The position numbers and the translations under genes were made by a program. Positions 9,780 to 20,299 of a stretch of DNA of 64,000 nt are shown one piece after another; the first letter of the stretch is position 1, and every line of letters starts with the position of its first letter. Below the pieces are notes generated by a model, which was given only the letters and a program-made list of their open reading frames with translations, ran no database searches and was not told the origin of the DNA. The DNA is from Paramacrobiotus metropolitanus. Lineage: Eukaryota > Tardigrada > Eutardigrada > Parachela > Macrobiotidae. The stretch spans positions 1,302,001-1,366,000 of the forward strand of contig NW_026570223.1 of NCBI RefSeq assembly GCF_019649055.1, given 5' to 3'.

Positions 9780-10549
9780 TCAGAACGCCACGATTCCCCG
9801 TTGAATGAACCACGTTTCCTGCTCGGTGTCCGACCGCGCCCAGCACTCGATCTGTCCGCCGCTGTGGGGCTTCGACCAAAAGACAGTGATAGTCTGGGCA
9901 CAGTACGGTGGTTCCTCGAGCTCCGACTGGTAGTTCACTTCGGTAATTTGCACAAATGGGCTGTGAAATAACTTGCCCAGCTTGTGCAGAAAATGACGAC
10001 TCGGCGCCGAAATAAACGCTCCGTTGTACTTCCAGATAAAGTACGCGTCAGCATCCGGCGAGCAGTCAAACTGCAGCCAGCACGTGGCGGAGAACTGCCG
10101 ATGGGGATACAGCAGCGTGATATCCAAGGGCTTCTCGAAGACGTCACCGATGTTCCGCGGTCTGGGCAGCAGCGCGTAGGACCGCAGCGGACAGAGATAC
10201 GTCGCCGGGCAGCGTTGGTAGCAGGTGTACGTTCCCGTGCTGTTATGCGTGACATTGCTGATGTCCAGGCTGTTACCGTGGCCGCGCACGCTGATGTCCG
10301 GCCCAACATATCGCTGGCTGTTATACAGATAATTCGATAGGACGAAGGGCTTTCTCTGAGTCCAAACAATTTCACTCAACAGAGTCGCCAGAGGGTCGCC
10401 AACGCGGCATGTCAGGGTCTTACGCTGGCCAATCATGGGTCGCTCTACGCCGGGCTCGGAGTCAGCGTCGTGCTGCATGGCGTTCGGATTCGGCAAGGTG
10501 ACTACATTGTGTTGAGCTAGTTGTTCGGCATCAATAACAGAAGCAAGCA
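9780..10549 (-). CDS. Immunoglobulin-domain secreted/membrane protein, 3' exon
   Basis: A continuous ~256-residue frame ends at TGA 9780. An Ig-like domain is clear: TLTCRVGD as the first cysteine strand, EIVWTQ as the core tryptophan, and LDISNVTHNSTGTYTCYQ as the D-x-G-x-Y-x-C motif. A second, less canonical cysteine-rich module follows (ATCWLQFDC, FIWKYNG, IECWARSD). No ATG precedes the frame. The minus strand shows a pyrimidine-rich acceptor, TTGTGTTGTTTGCAG, at 10550, so I start the exon at 10549 with one base of the first codon in an upstream exon. The hydrophobic stretch upstream of that acceptor (VSVFLVLFAVLASVIDA) is in frame and would make a good signal peptide, so the true 5' end is uncertain. 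A Tc1-like element begins 40 bp away. Broken copies of this exon lie at 13281 and 16935. Confidence 0.65.
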
Positions 10550-10588
10550 CTGCAAACAACACAAGAAATACAGAGACGAGACTTATTA

Positions 10589-11730
10589 CAGGTCTATCGC
10601 GTCAAGTGTGGACAGTTTCTCTCAGAATTTACTATTGGTCATCCGTGTACAAATAAATAATAATTTAATTTGCACATTGTTATCGCATGTGTCCAGCATG
10701 TTTTACACTATGGGTTGCTATGCTGGGAGTGTATCTTGATTTGCAGGGATATTTAAATCCGAGCAGACCGTGCGACAAATGTGGCTCGACCGTGGTGGCC
10801 TTTCTCCCAATAAAAATTCGGTTAAAAATTTCACTGATGCCGCAGAGCAAAAACAATGCGCTGGGTTGTTTATCATCTAATACTCGTGTGAAATATGCTA
10901 AACACTGATCATTTCATAGCAAGCCTGTGTGACCTTTCCACTTTGACGGCGGGCACCGCCAAAATGGGACAAGACCTTATCTGCACGCTCGCTGTACAGT
11001 CGCGGAAGGTCGCAGGCGGCCATCTTTGATAAAATCTCGTTCAGGAGGAACTGGGCATCAGTTTTAGTTTTTTATCCACATTATAAATCCGAGATGATTA
11101 CACCCAACAAGTTGCACCATCAGCCCTAACCTATTTTAATCACCGCTTTACTGGATTTTTCTGCTAGTCGGCCTGTCTCGGTCATAGATACATATCTCAC
11201 TACTGTCTCGGTCATAGAGGCGTGACAGCACGGCAAAATCGACTAACATAATCCATGTCTGATGTATGGAAACTACAGATATATATTCGCCATCGACATC
11301 GCCCGTATCCGTGCTCTAGGCACCCACAATCTTCGGAAAGTCCTTCTTAAATATCGGTACAAGTCTATGGGCATTGTTCCGAGTTTCCCTCAACACTGGA
11401 TCAAGCAAGATTTTTCTGCTAACCCGTAGCGCACACCTTGCGGGTCACTTAGTAAACTCCAGAAAACCCCATGTGAAAATTTTGGATGGTGAATTTTCTG
11501 GAGGGGCACTCGTAACCATAAAGAAAATGACCGCTACCCCTTCCCTTCAATCACCCCTCGGCTCCCTACTGCTACACCAAAAGATTTCGATTTTAACCTT
11601 GCTAATTCCGCAATAAAAAATTACACCAGAAAATTACACCAGAAAATTACAAAACGAAAATTAAATAGTCTTACAGAAGTATTTTTAAATTTAATTTATG
11701 TAATTGTCCACACTTGGCGCGATAGACCTG
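10589..11730. mobile_element. Tc1/mariner-like element, non-autonomous (1142 bp)
   Basis: Terminal inverted repeats of ~26 bp, CAGGTCTATCGCG(T/C)CAAG onward, differ at one position. They are flanked on both sides by TA (10587-10588 and 11731-11732), the Tc1/mariner target duplication. No D,D34E/D transposase was recognised in any frame inside. A 16-bp word (CTGTCTCGGTCATAGA) occurs twice near 11175-11220. It inserted just 5' of the Ig-type exon. Confidence 0.78.
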
Positions 11731-11811
11731 TAGTTTAGGCAAATCAAGAATAGCAGGTACAGTAACTGTTTCTAACGTTACGGATTTTGTCTGAAAGCGA
11801 AATTACCAAAA

Positions 11812-11968
11812 GTAGTGACGCTGCGCAAACGCGCTTCTGGTTGCTTAATTTTGCTTGCAGCTCGTAGCATTCATCCAGTCTGAGCTCTATCTCTGATAGA
11901 TAGAGCACAGACTGGATAAAAGCTACGAGCTACAAGCAACTGCCACCAGAAGCGCGCTGCGCAATGTC
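11812..11968. repeat. Near-palindromic hairpin (MITE-like, ~155 bp)
   Basis: The left half GTGACGCTGCGCAAACGCGC and onward, centred near 11895 on CTCTATCTC/GATAGATAGAG, is matched by an inverted right half ending GCGCGCTGCGCAATGTCAC. Arms of ~75 bp have a few mismatches and no coding content. Confidence 0.82.
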
Positions 11969-12078
11969 ACAAGTCTTTACCGTTATAGCTGTTTCTTGAG
12001 CGTTGCTGTTTAGCCGTTACGTGCTTTTATATTTGCAAACATAGGGGGTAAAATTACCAAATTGGAGATTTTTTTGAA

Positions 12079-12324
12079 TTATTCATTAGTGACGTGAAGT
12101 TGGGAACAAAAAATACAAGAACACGCACCACCTGCGATGTTGGTGGAACAAAACTTACGAGACAGGTCTTCAGGAGAGGCGTTGGCAGGGTCAGGGTTAT
12201 TAGCTTCGAAACGTCGTCTGGACATCACTGCTATCAGGCTGGTGAGCCAGCAACCTGATTCAACATGCAACCCAAAAAACAACCACACGAACAACAAACT
12301 GCGAACCCGACAAGTCGGTGCCAT
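12079..12324 (-). CDS. Possible small secreted peptide precursor (81 aa)
   Basis: The ATG at 12324 lies in a strong context (AGAAATGGC). The product begins with a signal-peptide-like core, SLLFVWLFFGLHVESG, then a basic RRR site near residue 35. It ends in a cysteine-containing segment (KFCSTNIAGGACSCIF, then CSQLH). This layout of signal peptide, basic cleavage site and short cysteine-rich C-terminus would suit a peptide hormone or small secreted factor. I recognise no family and saw no intron. The opposite strand is also open across the same interval, so coding status is uncertain. Confidence 0.35.
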   Translation of the reverse strand: MAPTCRVRSLLFVWLFFGLHVESGCWLTSLIAVMSRRRFEANNPDPANASPEDLSRKFCSTNIAGGACSCIFCSQLHVTNE

Positions 12325-13280
12325 TTCTACTTCGGATACAGAGACACAACTGATACACAGAAAGACAAATCAAAAAGCCTGAAAAACAATATGAAGTAAA
12401 ACCTGAATACACTGGGCAAACACTGACAAATAAAGTTTACATTTTGCACATTAGTTCTCCTGACTGACTGCTTACAGTTTTCCAGAGTCGCATTTATATT
12501 AAGTATCCGCCATCATCGTGTGCTGATCGCTATATTCTCTACCTCGGTGGTGACGCAACATCCACGGCAGCCAACCAACAGCAAAGCGAATCCTCTAAAT
12601 TACTGTACTAGTACGCTAATCAGTTAAAGTACGTACTGTACTAGGCAAAATGCACGTTGGCGTGCATTTGGTAGACCGGAGCGCAGCATATCCTTTGGGC
12701 TTTGAGTACTGTTTAATAGTTTTAAGCACTTATAACCTAATTATTTGATCTGTCAGAGTACTCTACTATACGCAGAATTATGAAGAATAATTAAATTTTA
12801 TATTATTTTGCAAAACGACTTAGCAACATAAGCATGCACTTCCAGTTACTCTTTGGAAATGGCTTTCGTAACACCTTTCGTAACGACCTTTCGTAACGGA
12901 CAGAAATCAACGAAAGTATTAGTCTTGAATACAGAGGACCTTCGCTACGCTCCGGTCGATTAAATAATATGTCAATGGTCAGTGCAGTGGCGTCACTGTA
13001 AGACTAAGAGTACTATTGTACGTACTACATAAGTACTCGTACATACCGGGTAATATGATCTGTGACCATTCCAAATCTAGTATTCCATCGGAGGCTGCTA
13101 CTCGATAACCATCACTATAACACCATTTTCCAGTGGTATTGAAAATACGTAACAGTTCTCAGCGGTATATTGCTAGCGCTTGTGCAGCGATGTGGTTAAT
13201 AACCAATGATACTCTTGTATAACTGCAGGCCCGGCACAAGGAATTTTTGGATGAGGGACCGAAAGGTCGTCGGGGGCGGA
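12325..13280. other. Repeat-rich intergenic DNA
   Basis: No gene seen. CCTTTCGTAACG is repeated near 12870-12900. A 27-bp dispersed motif starting AGAGGACCTTCGCT lies at 12933-12959 and recurs inverted at 16511 and 27115. Confidence 0.5.
12933..12959 (+). repeat. Dispersed 27-bp motif, copy 1
   Basis: Reads AGAGGACCTTCGCTACGCTC and ends GGTCGA. Inverted relatives lie at 16511-16537 and 27115-27141, the latter also sharing the neighbouring CTTGAA(C/T)A. A partial copy lies near 27343. Probably the terminus of a small transposon family. Confidence 0.6.
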
Positions 13281-13440
13281 ATTCAACCACCACGCAGCGC
13301 GACGCCGACCACGAGCCCGGCGTAGAGCGACCCTGATTGGCTAGCGTCTGACCCTGACATACCGCGTTAACGACACTTAACGGCCAGCGATATGTTGGGC
13401 CGGTCATCAGCGTTCGCGGCCATGGGAACAGCCTGGCTGA
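13281..13440 (+). pseudogene. Broken copy of the Ig-type exon (5' part)
   Basis: In plus orientation this matches the minus-strand Ig exon around 10480-10400, sharing GAGCCCGGCGTAGAGCGACC. It then skips ~70 bp and matches around 10320-10270, sharing CAGCGATATGTTGGGCCGG. Point changes, a 1-bp deletion and the internal deletion destroy the frame. Confidence 0.8.
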
Positions 13441-14212
13441 AACTACCAGCTTGTACCGGGTGGCTGAACAAAATGGCGGGCTCCGTTTTTAATCTGTTTT
13501 TCGCAAACCGTTTGCCTCACTGTAAACTACTTAAACTTGTTTGACAGACAATTTTATTGGCAAGTCAGGTCGAAATATATTTTGGCCAGCTCGCAAAACT
13601 TAGAATCTCGTGGCGTTTTTTTCCCGCATGGACTTTCTGAACGCTTTTAACTGTTTCGTCTAGAAAAACACATCCTTTGTCAATAGTAAAAAAGTTCTGG
13701 ATATACTCCATGCGCTAGTCGAGTTATTCGCCAGCGTACGTTTCGACTTTCCCGAAAAATGCCAAATTTTTATTTTATTTTTATGAGTATGTTTTATTAA
13801 AATTTTTGGCGGCATGGCAGATTGCAGCAAAAATGCCGGTTTAGGTTTAATAGGTAGCAAACACATTGCCCTTGAGAAATCAGACTGAACCAGATGTGCA
13901 GTGTTTTGACAGCTCAAATATCTGCTTTCAAAAATCCTCCATGTGGATTTCACGATAATTGCCGGTGCGGACTTTCGGTTATTCCCTGTATTGGCCAAAC
14001 ACGGCTGCCACGATATTACAGGTCCCTGCGTTAAAAACTAGAAACAACCCCTCTACCCAAAATGGTAACGCGAGCTACATTAATGTGATTGTTGTGTTCT
14101 TAAAGGCGCTTTATTAAATACTTTGTGATCTAGTTTTCTGGTTAGTCAATCATCTGAATGAATTATTACAATCAGATCTTTTCTCTAGCCAGTCTCTGCC
14201 GTTAAGCATAGA
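13441..14212. other. Intergenic, no gene seen
   Basis: AT-rich DNA between a broken Ig copy and a broken glutamate receptor. No feature is supported. Confidence 0.4.
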
Positions 14213-14760
14213 TTACATAATCATATTACCCAAGTTGGCCGTATAGGTCTGGCTGACAATCAACGCATTGATGAACCACATCCCCACGGTAATGCGGCTC
14301 AATATTCGGACCTTAACTGCTGGAATAATGTCGCCACCGTCAATCACTACAAATGTCGTTTGACAACTCTCAGCCCACACGTTAGTGGACACCTCTAACA
14401 TGACCTTTATCAGGCTTTTTTGCATAGTGTAGTCGTTTGGTGACACCCTCCACCTCATCCGGATCACAATGTTCAGGACGGTGCGATTCCGACAGCCCGA
14501 CCCTTCCGATGAAGAAGGTGACGACAAATCGCCAACACAATGGACAGCCACAAGCTGCTAGAGAAATCGGAGAAATCCAAAGCCATCCACGGTTGTCTCA
14601 TTGTCCTTCTTCATCAGGATAATAAACCCGTCGTTCTAAAAAGGTATCGTGAATTCCACAACGGCTTCCCGGTCGGCAATCCCCGCCAGGTCACCAAAGA
14701 CCTCATCCGCATCCTAAAGGCAGCGCATGCCATCACCAATCGTGCAAATGGCGTTTAGCT
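14213..14760 (-). pseudogene. Ionotropic glutamate receptor pseudogene
   Basis: Minus-strand frames read a ligand-binding S1 end and pore region. The order is DEVFGDLAGIADREAVVEFT then IPF-stop, DGFIILMKKDN, then GFGFLRFL-stop. In a continuous frame it goes on to ITVGMWFINALIVSQTYTAN and LGNMIM. The AD-REAVV-FT-PF motif and the SQTYTANL motif of the M3 helix are hallmarks of the iGluR/IR family. At least two in-frame stops and missing or shifted parts make it non-functional. A probable M4 segment lies inverted at 14850-15031. Confidence 0.78.
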
Positions 14761-14849
14761 TGCACAAGTATATAATACACTCATCGAAGTATTATAAGTG
14801 AGAAATAAGCATAAGCAGCCACTACAGTTGTTACTGATATGTTTGGGTC

Positions 14850-15031
14850 GTCAGTTGTGGCAGTTCGAAATCGACTGCCTCGTGTCCTTAACGCCACTGG
14901 AACTCACCGCTCTGTTCATTATTCTGGCGGCCGGTCTCGGAATTGCGCTGGTGTTGCCCACTGCGGAATACATACCTGTACAAAGGGCACTGGGTGACTG
15001 GAAGTTCCGCGCTCGTTGGGTATGCAGTTAA
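14850..15031 (+). pseudogene. Probable iGluR M4 fragment, inverted
   Basis: The plus strand reads DCLVSLTPLELTALFIILAA then GLGIALVLPTAEYI. That is a short polar lead, a leucine-rich start and a single long hydrophobic helix ending in Glu, as in the M4 of ionotropic receptors. It is on the opposite strand to the neighbouring S1-M3 remnant. An inversion within one dead gene is the simplest explanation. Confidence 0.5.
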
Positions 15032-15450
15032 ACCAAAGGAGAAAAATTTTCTGCTCACATTAATTATTAATAATTCTAAGTGTTTGGAGCGAAGTAGGTA
15101 GACTATACAGCATATACATAGTTACATAATATGACAATCAATAATAATGATCAATACAGACTGCACTTTTTATATTATACAGTACACAGACTGTACCTGG
15201 GAAAAAAATTTTAAAAAACTTCAGTAACTTTCTTTCCGTGCATTGGTTTATAAGAATTAAAAGGTTCACTATTATGTTAACTAGCTGTTGCCAGATATGT
15301 ACAGCCTACTTTGATATCATACAAGGTAATAGATATTGATAATTAATATATTATTATTATGCGAGAATTAATAGCGCTATAAACACTTTGCTGATGTACT
15401 ACGTATTTTACATAATATTTGTAGTACATCAAAAATAAGCACAGATTGAC

Positions 15451-15507
15451 GTACAACTGTACAAGTACAATAATAATAATATTATTATTGTACTTGTACA
15501 GTTGTAC
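15451..15507. repeat. Palindrome, ~27-bp arms
   Basis: GTACAACTGTACAAGTACAA followed by an ATT/AAT centre and its exact inverse, ending GTACTTGTACAGTTGTAC. Confidence 0.9.
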
Positions 15508-15517
15508 ATACCTGTAC

Positions 15518-15558
15518 ACACAGTACATACAGTAATATTATTACTGTATGTACTGTGT
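15518..15558. repeat. Palindrome, 18-bp arms, 5-nt loop
   Basis: ACACAGTACATACAGTAA, TATTA loop, TTACTGTATGTACTGTGT; it lies 10 bp after the previous palindrome. Confidence 0.9.
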
Positions 15559-16934
15559 AGTATGTAGTGTGCAATAGTAACACTCGTAGTACGTACTTTG
15601 ATTTTATATCTAATACATTGCCTAATCAGATTTTTTCTAGAAATACGTCGGTGGTAATGTTCTTTCATATGTTGGATAGGTTCTGACGCAAACAATTTTC
15701 CTTACGGATGACAGTCGCAAAACCACGCCCTGCGAATATACCGAGGAACTAACACAGCCCGTCGGAGTTACAGAGTGGAGAGTCAAGCGGCACCGCATCC
15801 AGACCCGCCAGCTAAAAATCCTTGTACTGTATCTTGTGTGGTTTCCGTGAAGTCGTTTTTTTCCAGCAATATTACGTGTCTTATGTTGCTCATGTAACCA
15901 GTACCAGTGAATTAAAAAGGGAAGGCTTTCAGCGTTGACTTTTTTGTATAAACGATCGACTGCTTTATTCTGCTTACATGGTAAAATATTAGAAATAAAG
16001 AAAAAGAGCAGGAATTTTTCTGCAGTATCATTTCGCGACTGCACACCCGGAAATGATTTATGTATACAGATCTGTACACGCATGTAGGTATGCTAATGGC
16101 AATGCTAAATTTATGCATAATAACGCTTACACAAACTGGTATGTATAGTGGTATTGCATTCAAACACACACTAAGTCTGCGCTGTAGCATCCGCCGGTGG
16201 TGAATTGGAAATTATGTGACTTAAGCTTTTGGGTGGAAGATATATCGCACATGGGGTGGGTTTATATCCACCGTTGCTGGTCCTTGTGGTTGAGGTGGCG
16301 GTGGTAACTGCGGTGTTCCTTCAGCGCTGGGAACTCGTCGGTCGCCGGTGGTATTCACTGGTAGCTGCCCACACAACTGCAGTATTCCAACTGCCAACTG
16401 CAGGCTTGCAACGACTGAATTATATGCATTCAGGCATAAATCTACGAATAATAAATACTTATAATTAATCATAATTATAATACCTGCGAATAATGAATAA
16501 TTATAATTAATCGACCGGAGCCCAGCGAAGATCTTCTAATTCAGGCGAAATTAAAAATTATTTGTCGGTTACAAAAGTGAAATGACGTCATATAAATAAG
16601 CAAGAAATTATGCCTTATAAGGAAGTAAAAATCGATTTTCATAGAAAGGTCACTTTAAAGGCTTAGTAATAATTATAATAGTTAATAATTAATAATAATT
16701 ATAATAGATTAATTATTAATTGTCTTACTTGCGACCGCTATCCAGAATAGCGATATCTCTAGGTCCATTTGTGAAGACCGGTACGCATCTTCTTGCAGTT
16801 GGCTCTTTTCGCCACCATGTGTTACGGATTGAACCACCGCCATGATGAGCAAAATTCTCAAAAGGTCACTCGTGTACATTGTAGGCAACGAATCCGAATT
16901 CCGGTTAACACAATCAGCGCTTACTCTTCGTTTA

Positions 16935-17135
16935 GTTGTAAAATTCGCTATATCTTTTGGTCAAAGCCACAGCGGCGGACAAATCAAATGATGGGCACGG
17001 TTGGACTTTGAGCAGGAAAAGTGGTTCATATTTAAAGGGGAATCGTGGCGTTCTGATGCAGTGTACGGTCACTATTGGCATCAACCTCCAATCACGTTCA
17101 ACGCTTCAAACGCTTAGCCCAACGCTTGCATTGTA
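16935..17135 (+). pseudogene. Broken copy of the Ig-type exon (3' end)
   Basis: In plus orientation it matches the last ~130 bp of the Ig exon plus ~60 bp beyond its stop, sharing CTTTTGGTCAAAGCC, GGGGAATCGTGGCGTTCTGA and GGCATCAACCTCCA. Small deletions destroy the frame. With the fragment at 13281 it may be one dead copy pulled apart by ~3.5 kb of inserted sequence. Confidence 0.8.
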
Positions 17136-17400
17136 TTCCTTGACCCGTTGTCCGTTAGCGCTGTCGAATCATCAATATATATGGACCGGCACTCGTACGA
17201 GTACAAGCGCGAGGAATTTGGTCTACAAAAATTCGGCGGATCTTGTGTGGAGCAGAGGCTCGGGGGGCAGAGCCGCTAGTGAACGAGTGACCGAGCTGCA
17301 ACTACTGCCCAGTTCACCGAACCCGTGAGCTACCACTACAGACAGTACTGACGATATCTCTAGGCCTGTGAAGAAAGAGCCTGTGAAGTGATTGAGTTAC

Positions 17401-17600
17401 CGAACCGAAAGTGCACACAGGACATCGGTGAGGATAAGGTGGTTGGATAAGGAGGCCGTGTCCAGGAGGTCCGCCCAGGCGCTGCTCACGCGGCGGGAGC
17501 GGAACTGGACGAAGATGTTCAGACAGCATAACACTTCCGTCCGCAGGTCGGTGGGGAAGTCGGCGGAGGAGACGTCGGTCGGGGCGGGGTTGGGGGTAAT
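17401..17600 (-). CDS. F-box domain exon (isolated)
   Basis: After an acceptor (CGTATGCAG, ending at 17601) the minus strand reads TDVSSADFPTDLRTEVLCCL then NIFVQFRSRRVSSAW and ADLLDTASLSNHLILTD. This fits the F-box consensus (LP-x-D/E-L-x-x-x-V/I-L-x-x-L, R-x-V-S/C-x-x-W), the SKP1-binding helix bundle of ubiquitin-ligase adaptors. Codons are GC-rich at the third position, unlike the flanks, which supports real coding. A donor GTAACT follows in phase near 17401. I found no other exon of this gene, so it may be an orphan exon or pseudogene. The hairpin element at 17609 ends only 9 bp from the acceptor. Confidence 0.55.
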
Positions 17601-17608
17601 CTGCATAC

Positions 17609-17803
17609 GAGGGGATGTCAGTAGCGCACCTAGATAATCCCCTATATTGCTGCCGTCACCCGCCTGGAGTATGACGTTACGGCAATACATATAGTTAAAT
17701 CTGGCGCGGTACATAAGCACCATGTACAGCCACAACGTCATGCTCCAGCCGGCTTACGGCAGCAAGTACAGGGATTATCTAGGTGAGCCACTGACATCCC
17801 CTC
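17609..17803. repeat. Hairpin element copy 1 (shared core, private arms)
   Basis: Inverted arms of ~33-35 bp (17609-17643 with 17771-17803; CACCTAGATAATCCC and preceding GAGGGGATGTCAG) enclose a ~130-bp core that is itself quasi-palindromic. The core is ~90% identical to that of 41608-41804, but the arms are not. Confidence 0.85.
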
Positions 17804-19129
17804 TTATGGTTTGGTGGTGACGTTGCGCATAATTTTTTGCAGTAATTTCGTCGGATTCGAAAGAAATACCAAACGAATAATAAATACAAATATTATAAAA
17901 TAACTGCCACAAAATAACACCTTTTGCAGGAATTACATCGGGTTCAATATCGTACAGGGTATTATTAGACTGTACAAACTACAAACACAATTTAACGCAT
18001 TACGCCATAAATCCTGTTAACTGTATTCTACTTATTTAAAAGACCAATGGTCAGGAAATCGTATTCAAGTAATCATGGCTAATTTAACCAACGATTCTAC
18101 TCACCTCCAAAAAAAGATTCTTATTCAAACATTAATATAATTTTTTAAATAGTTGACAGGTGCTCATCGGCATATCTGTACTCGACTAATCAACGGCCGA
18201 AACTTGGTTGTGCTAACCACTTCACCGCGGCCACGGCCACCACGGCCATATTCCGTGTGTTCCCAAGTAAGTATTAACCACTGTATATGACGATTTGCAC
18301 AAGAGATTCAAGTCTGGAAATGAAAAAGAGTCTACGATTTTATGAAAAAAACATGGAAGCATATATGGCTGGAACACACCAATTATTCATCAAAGGGAAA
18401 AAAAACAGACGTGCGTTGCTTCCCGGACAGATTTTACCTCTATCGGTTACTGTTCTTCTAATTGTAAGCGGTAACCTTACGTACGATTTACGAATGCGTG
18501 CATTAGTGTGACCCTTATCGTTAAGGTAGTTTGAGTCCAGACAAGTTCTTGGTTGAGTTGGTTGATCCGCCTAATGGTGATGAGAAACCAATGCAACCAC
18601 GACACCATATCCCCTTGAAGAAAAAAGAATCGCTCGATTTTTACCCGTTACCCACAGGAGCGGGTCTTGTTTGCGAAGGAGAATGCTGAAGTAACGTGAA
18701 TGCTGAAAATGCTCAAAACCGGTGTACCTGAGCGAGCTATCGTGAAAATTACCGATATCAGCCAAGCATCTAACAAGGCTACTGGAAAACAGGAAAGGTT
18801 ATACAAAAGACGATTTACAATATCGCAACAAAACGAAGACCGAGCTGAGGAAAGGCAGAAGTTTTTTGATTCTTGCAGAACGTTTTGGCGCAGAGGAATG
18901 TAACGTCGTAATTAATAATCACAGCAAATTATTATTTAAGGGGCGCACAACCAATATGCTGTCCTTTGCGCCCGATACACCGGGCGCATAGCTATTATTT
19001 ATTTCGCGCCCCGTTGTCGGGGCGCGTACCATTTCGTTGAATTTATATGGCGTCTATTCCAGTTATAAAGTGCGTGGGGCTCATATACACGTTTTATGTG
19101 TTTTTAAAATATTCTAATGATCGTTTTAA
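17804..19129. other. Intergenic, no supported gene
   Basis: AT-rich DNA with scattered short frames. A lysine/arginine-rich plus-strand frame at 18700-18903 has no recognisable domain. Near 18950-19025, GCGCCC/GGGCGC words occur in inverted pairs. Confidence 0.4.
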
Positions 19130-19813
19130 AATAAGGGATGAGACTATAGGCACCCCTTTCACCCCCGTTTGCTATAGGCACCCGTTTTCTATTCCATAAA
19201 TCTCGCACCCATTTTTTCCGTGGACTATAGGCACCTGTTTCCTGTTTGCAGTCTTTTTTCCCAGAAGCCCGACAAAGGTTTTCTAACAGTTTTTTTTTGT
19301 TTACAAAGATTTTTTTGACGATCTCACATGACTAGGTCAAATTTCACATAAAAATGCGTACGTACTAGACACCCCTTCCAATAACTACCAAAAATAGTAC
19401 ACAAGAGATACCCAGCTGCTCATTACGAAAAACGTTGAACAAACTGACAATGTGCCGGTTTGACCGATTTGATACAGTAATGATTTGGTTTGCTTTGATA
19501 AATTTTCTTGCATTCCTCAGATCATGATGGTAATGTTTAGGGTCTTTTGGGGTTTCGGACACCACGATATAAATAAACGCTCCGGCATCTTTCTTACGGA
19601 TTTCGTTTAGTACTCGTACACGATTGACCATCACCTCTTCTGTTCTTTCAGCTCGTTCCACTTTATCGTGCTTGGTCGTGTGTTGTTTTCGTGTGTGACG
19701 GGGTGCAGGAATTACTCGTAGTTAATCAAAAAGGAGTGTCTCTAGTCTAAATGGGTGCAAAAGGGGGTGTCTATAGATAACGGGGGTGAAAGGGGGTGCC
19801 TATAGCCATTTCC
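19130..19813. mobile_element. Non-autonomous DNA transposon (CTATAGGCACC termini)
   Basis: Inverted ends of ~45-70 bp: left CTATAGGCACCCCTTTCACC then CCCGTT..CTATAGGCACCC, right the complement (GGGTGTCTATAG, then GGGGGTGCCTATAG). Both outer edges abut TTAA. A ~98-residue minus-strand frame at 19365-19661 has no known domain. Confidence 0.75.
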
Positions 19814-20209
19814 TTAACCCGTTCCCGACCATCCCTGTCAAATGGCAGGGTGGCGGACTTAATTCCTGTAGCAACCCACAACGCAGAAACCTCGTAGTTA
19901 GTGATTTTATTCCAGAGTAGGGATGTTGTAGGCCCTTTTAAAAATTTTGCCATCAGATGCAGTATGGCTGGGGCACGCAGCAAGTGGCCGAATATCACCA
20001 AAATGGCACCTTTGGGGTTCGCGGAGGTCTTGGCTGTACATACGGCCACCCCAGCAACCGATAATTCACATATAATTTATCTAAGCCAGCCCTGTGGCAG
20101 ACATTGCAAAAGTATTTCATGGTCTGCAAAATAGCTGGACAGTGGACAAAGATGGTCATTTAAAAATTTCCTGCCACGTTTGACAGGGATGGGCACGGTG
20201 CCACTTTAA
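19814..20209. mobile_element. TTAA-flanked MITE, piggyBac-type
   Basis: Ends TTAACCCGTTCCCGACCATC then CCTGTCAAATGGCAGG, and the complement of TTAAAGTGGCACCGTGCCCA then TCCCTGTCAAACGTGGCAGG. TTAA at both edges is the piggyBac target site. It is ~390 bp with no coding capacity and shares its left TTAA with the element before it. Confidence 0.72.
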
Positions 20210-20299
20210 CAATAAATTTTACAAATTCTACATAAAATCATAGAAACATAATAAAAAACCAAACATGGAATCAGAAAATCGAGAAAAAAGAGTAGTATA

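Larger units (their letters stand above)
15032..16934. other. Intergenic with palindromes and AT-rich satellites
   Basis: It holds two perfect-stem palindromes (15451-15507, 15518-15558), TAATTATAA-type tracts (16440-16720), the second copy of the 27-bp motif (16511-16537) and a proline-rich minus-strand frame near 16260-16420 with no recognisable domain. No gene is supported. Confidence 0.45.

Noticed and set aside
9935-10375. 146-aa minus-strand frame overlapping the Ig-type exon
   Set aside because: Arginine/alanine/serine-rich shadow frame of the GC-rich Ig exon.
15637-16083. 148-aa minus-strand frame
   Set aside because: It has no ATG that gives sensible protein, no domain and biased composition. 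An overlapping plus-strand piece was equally unconvincing.
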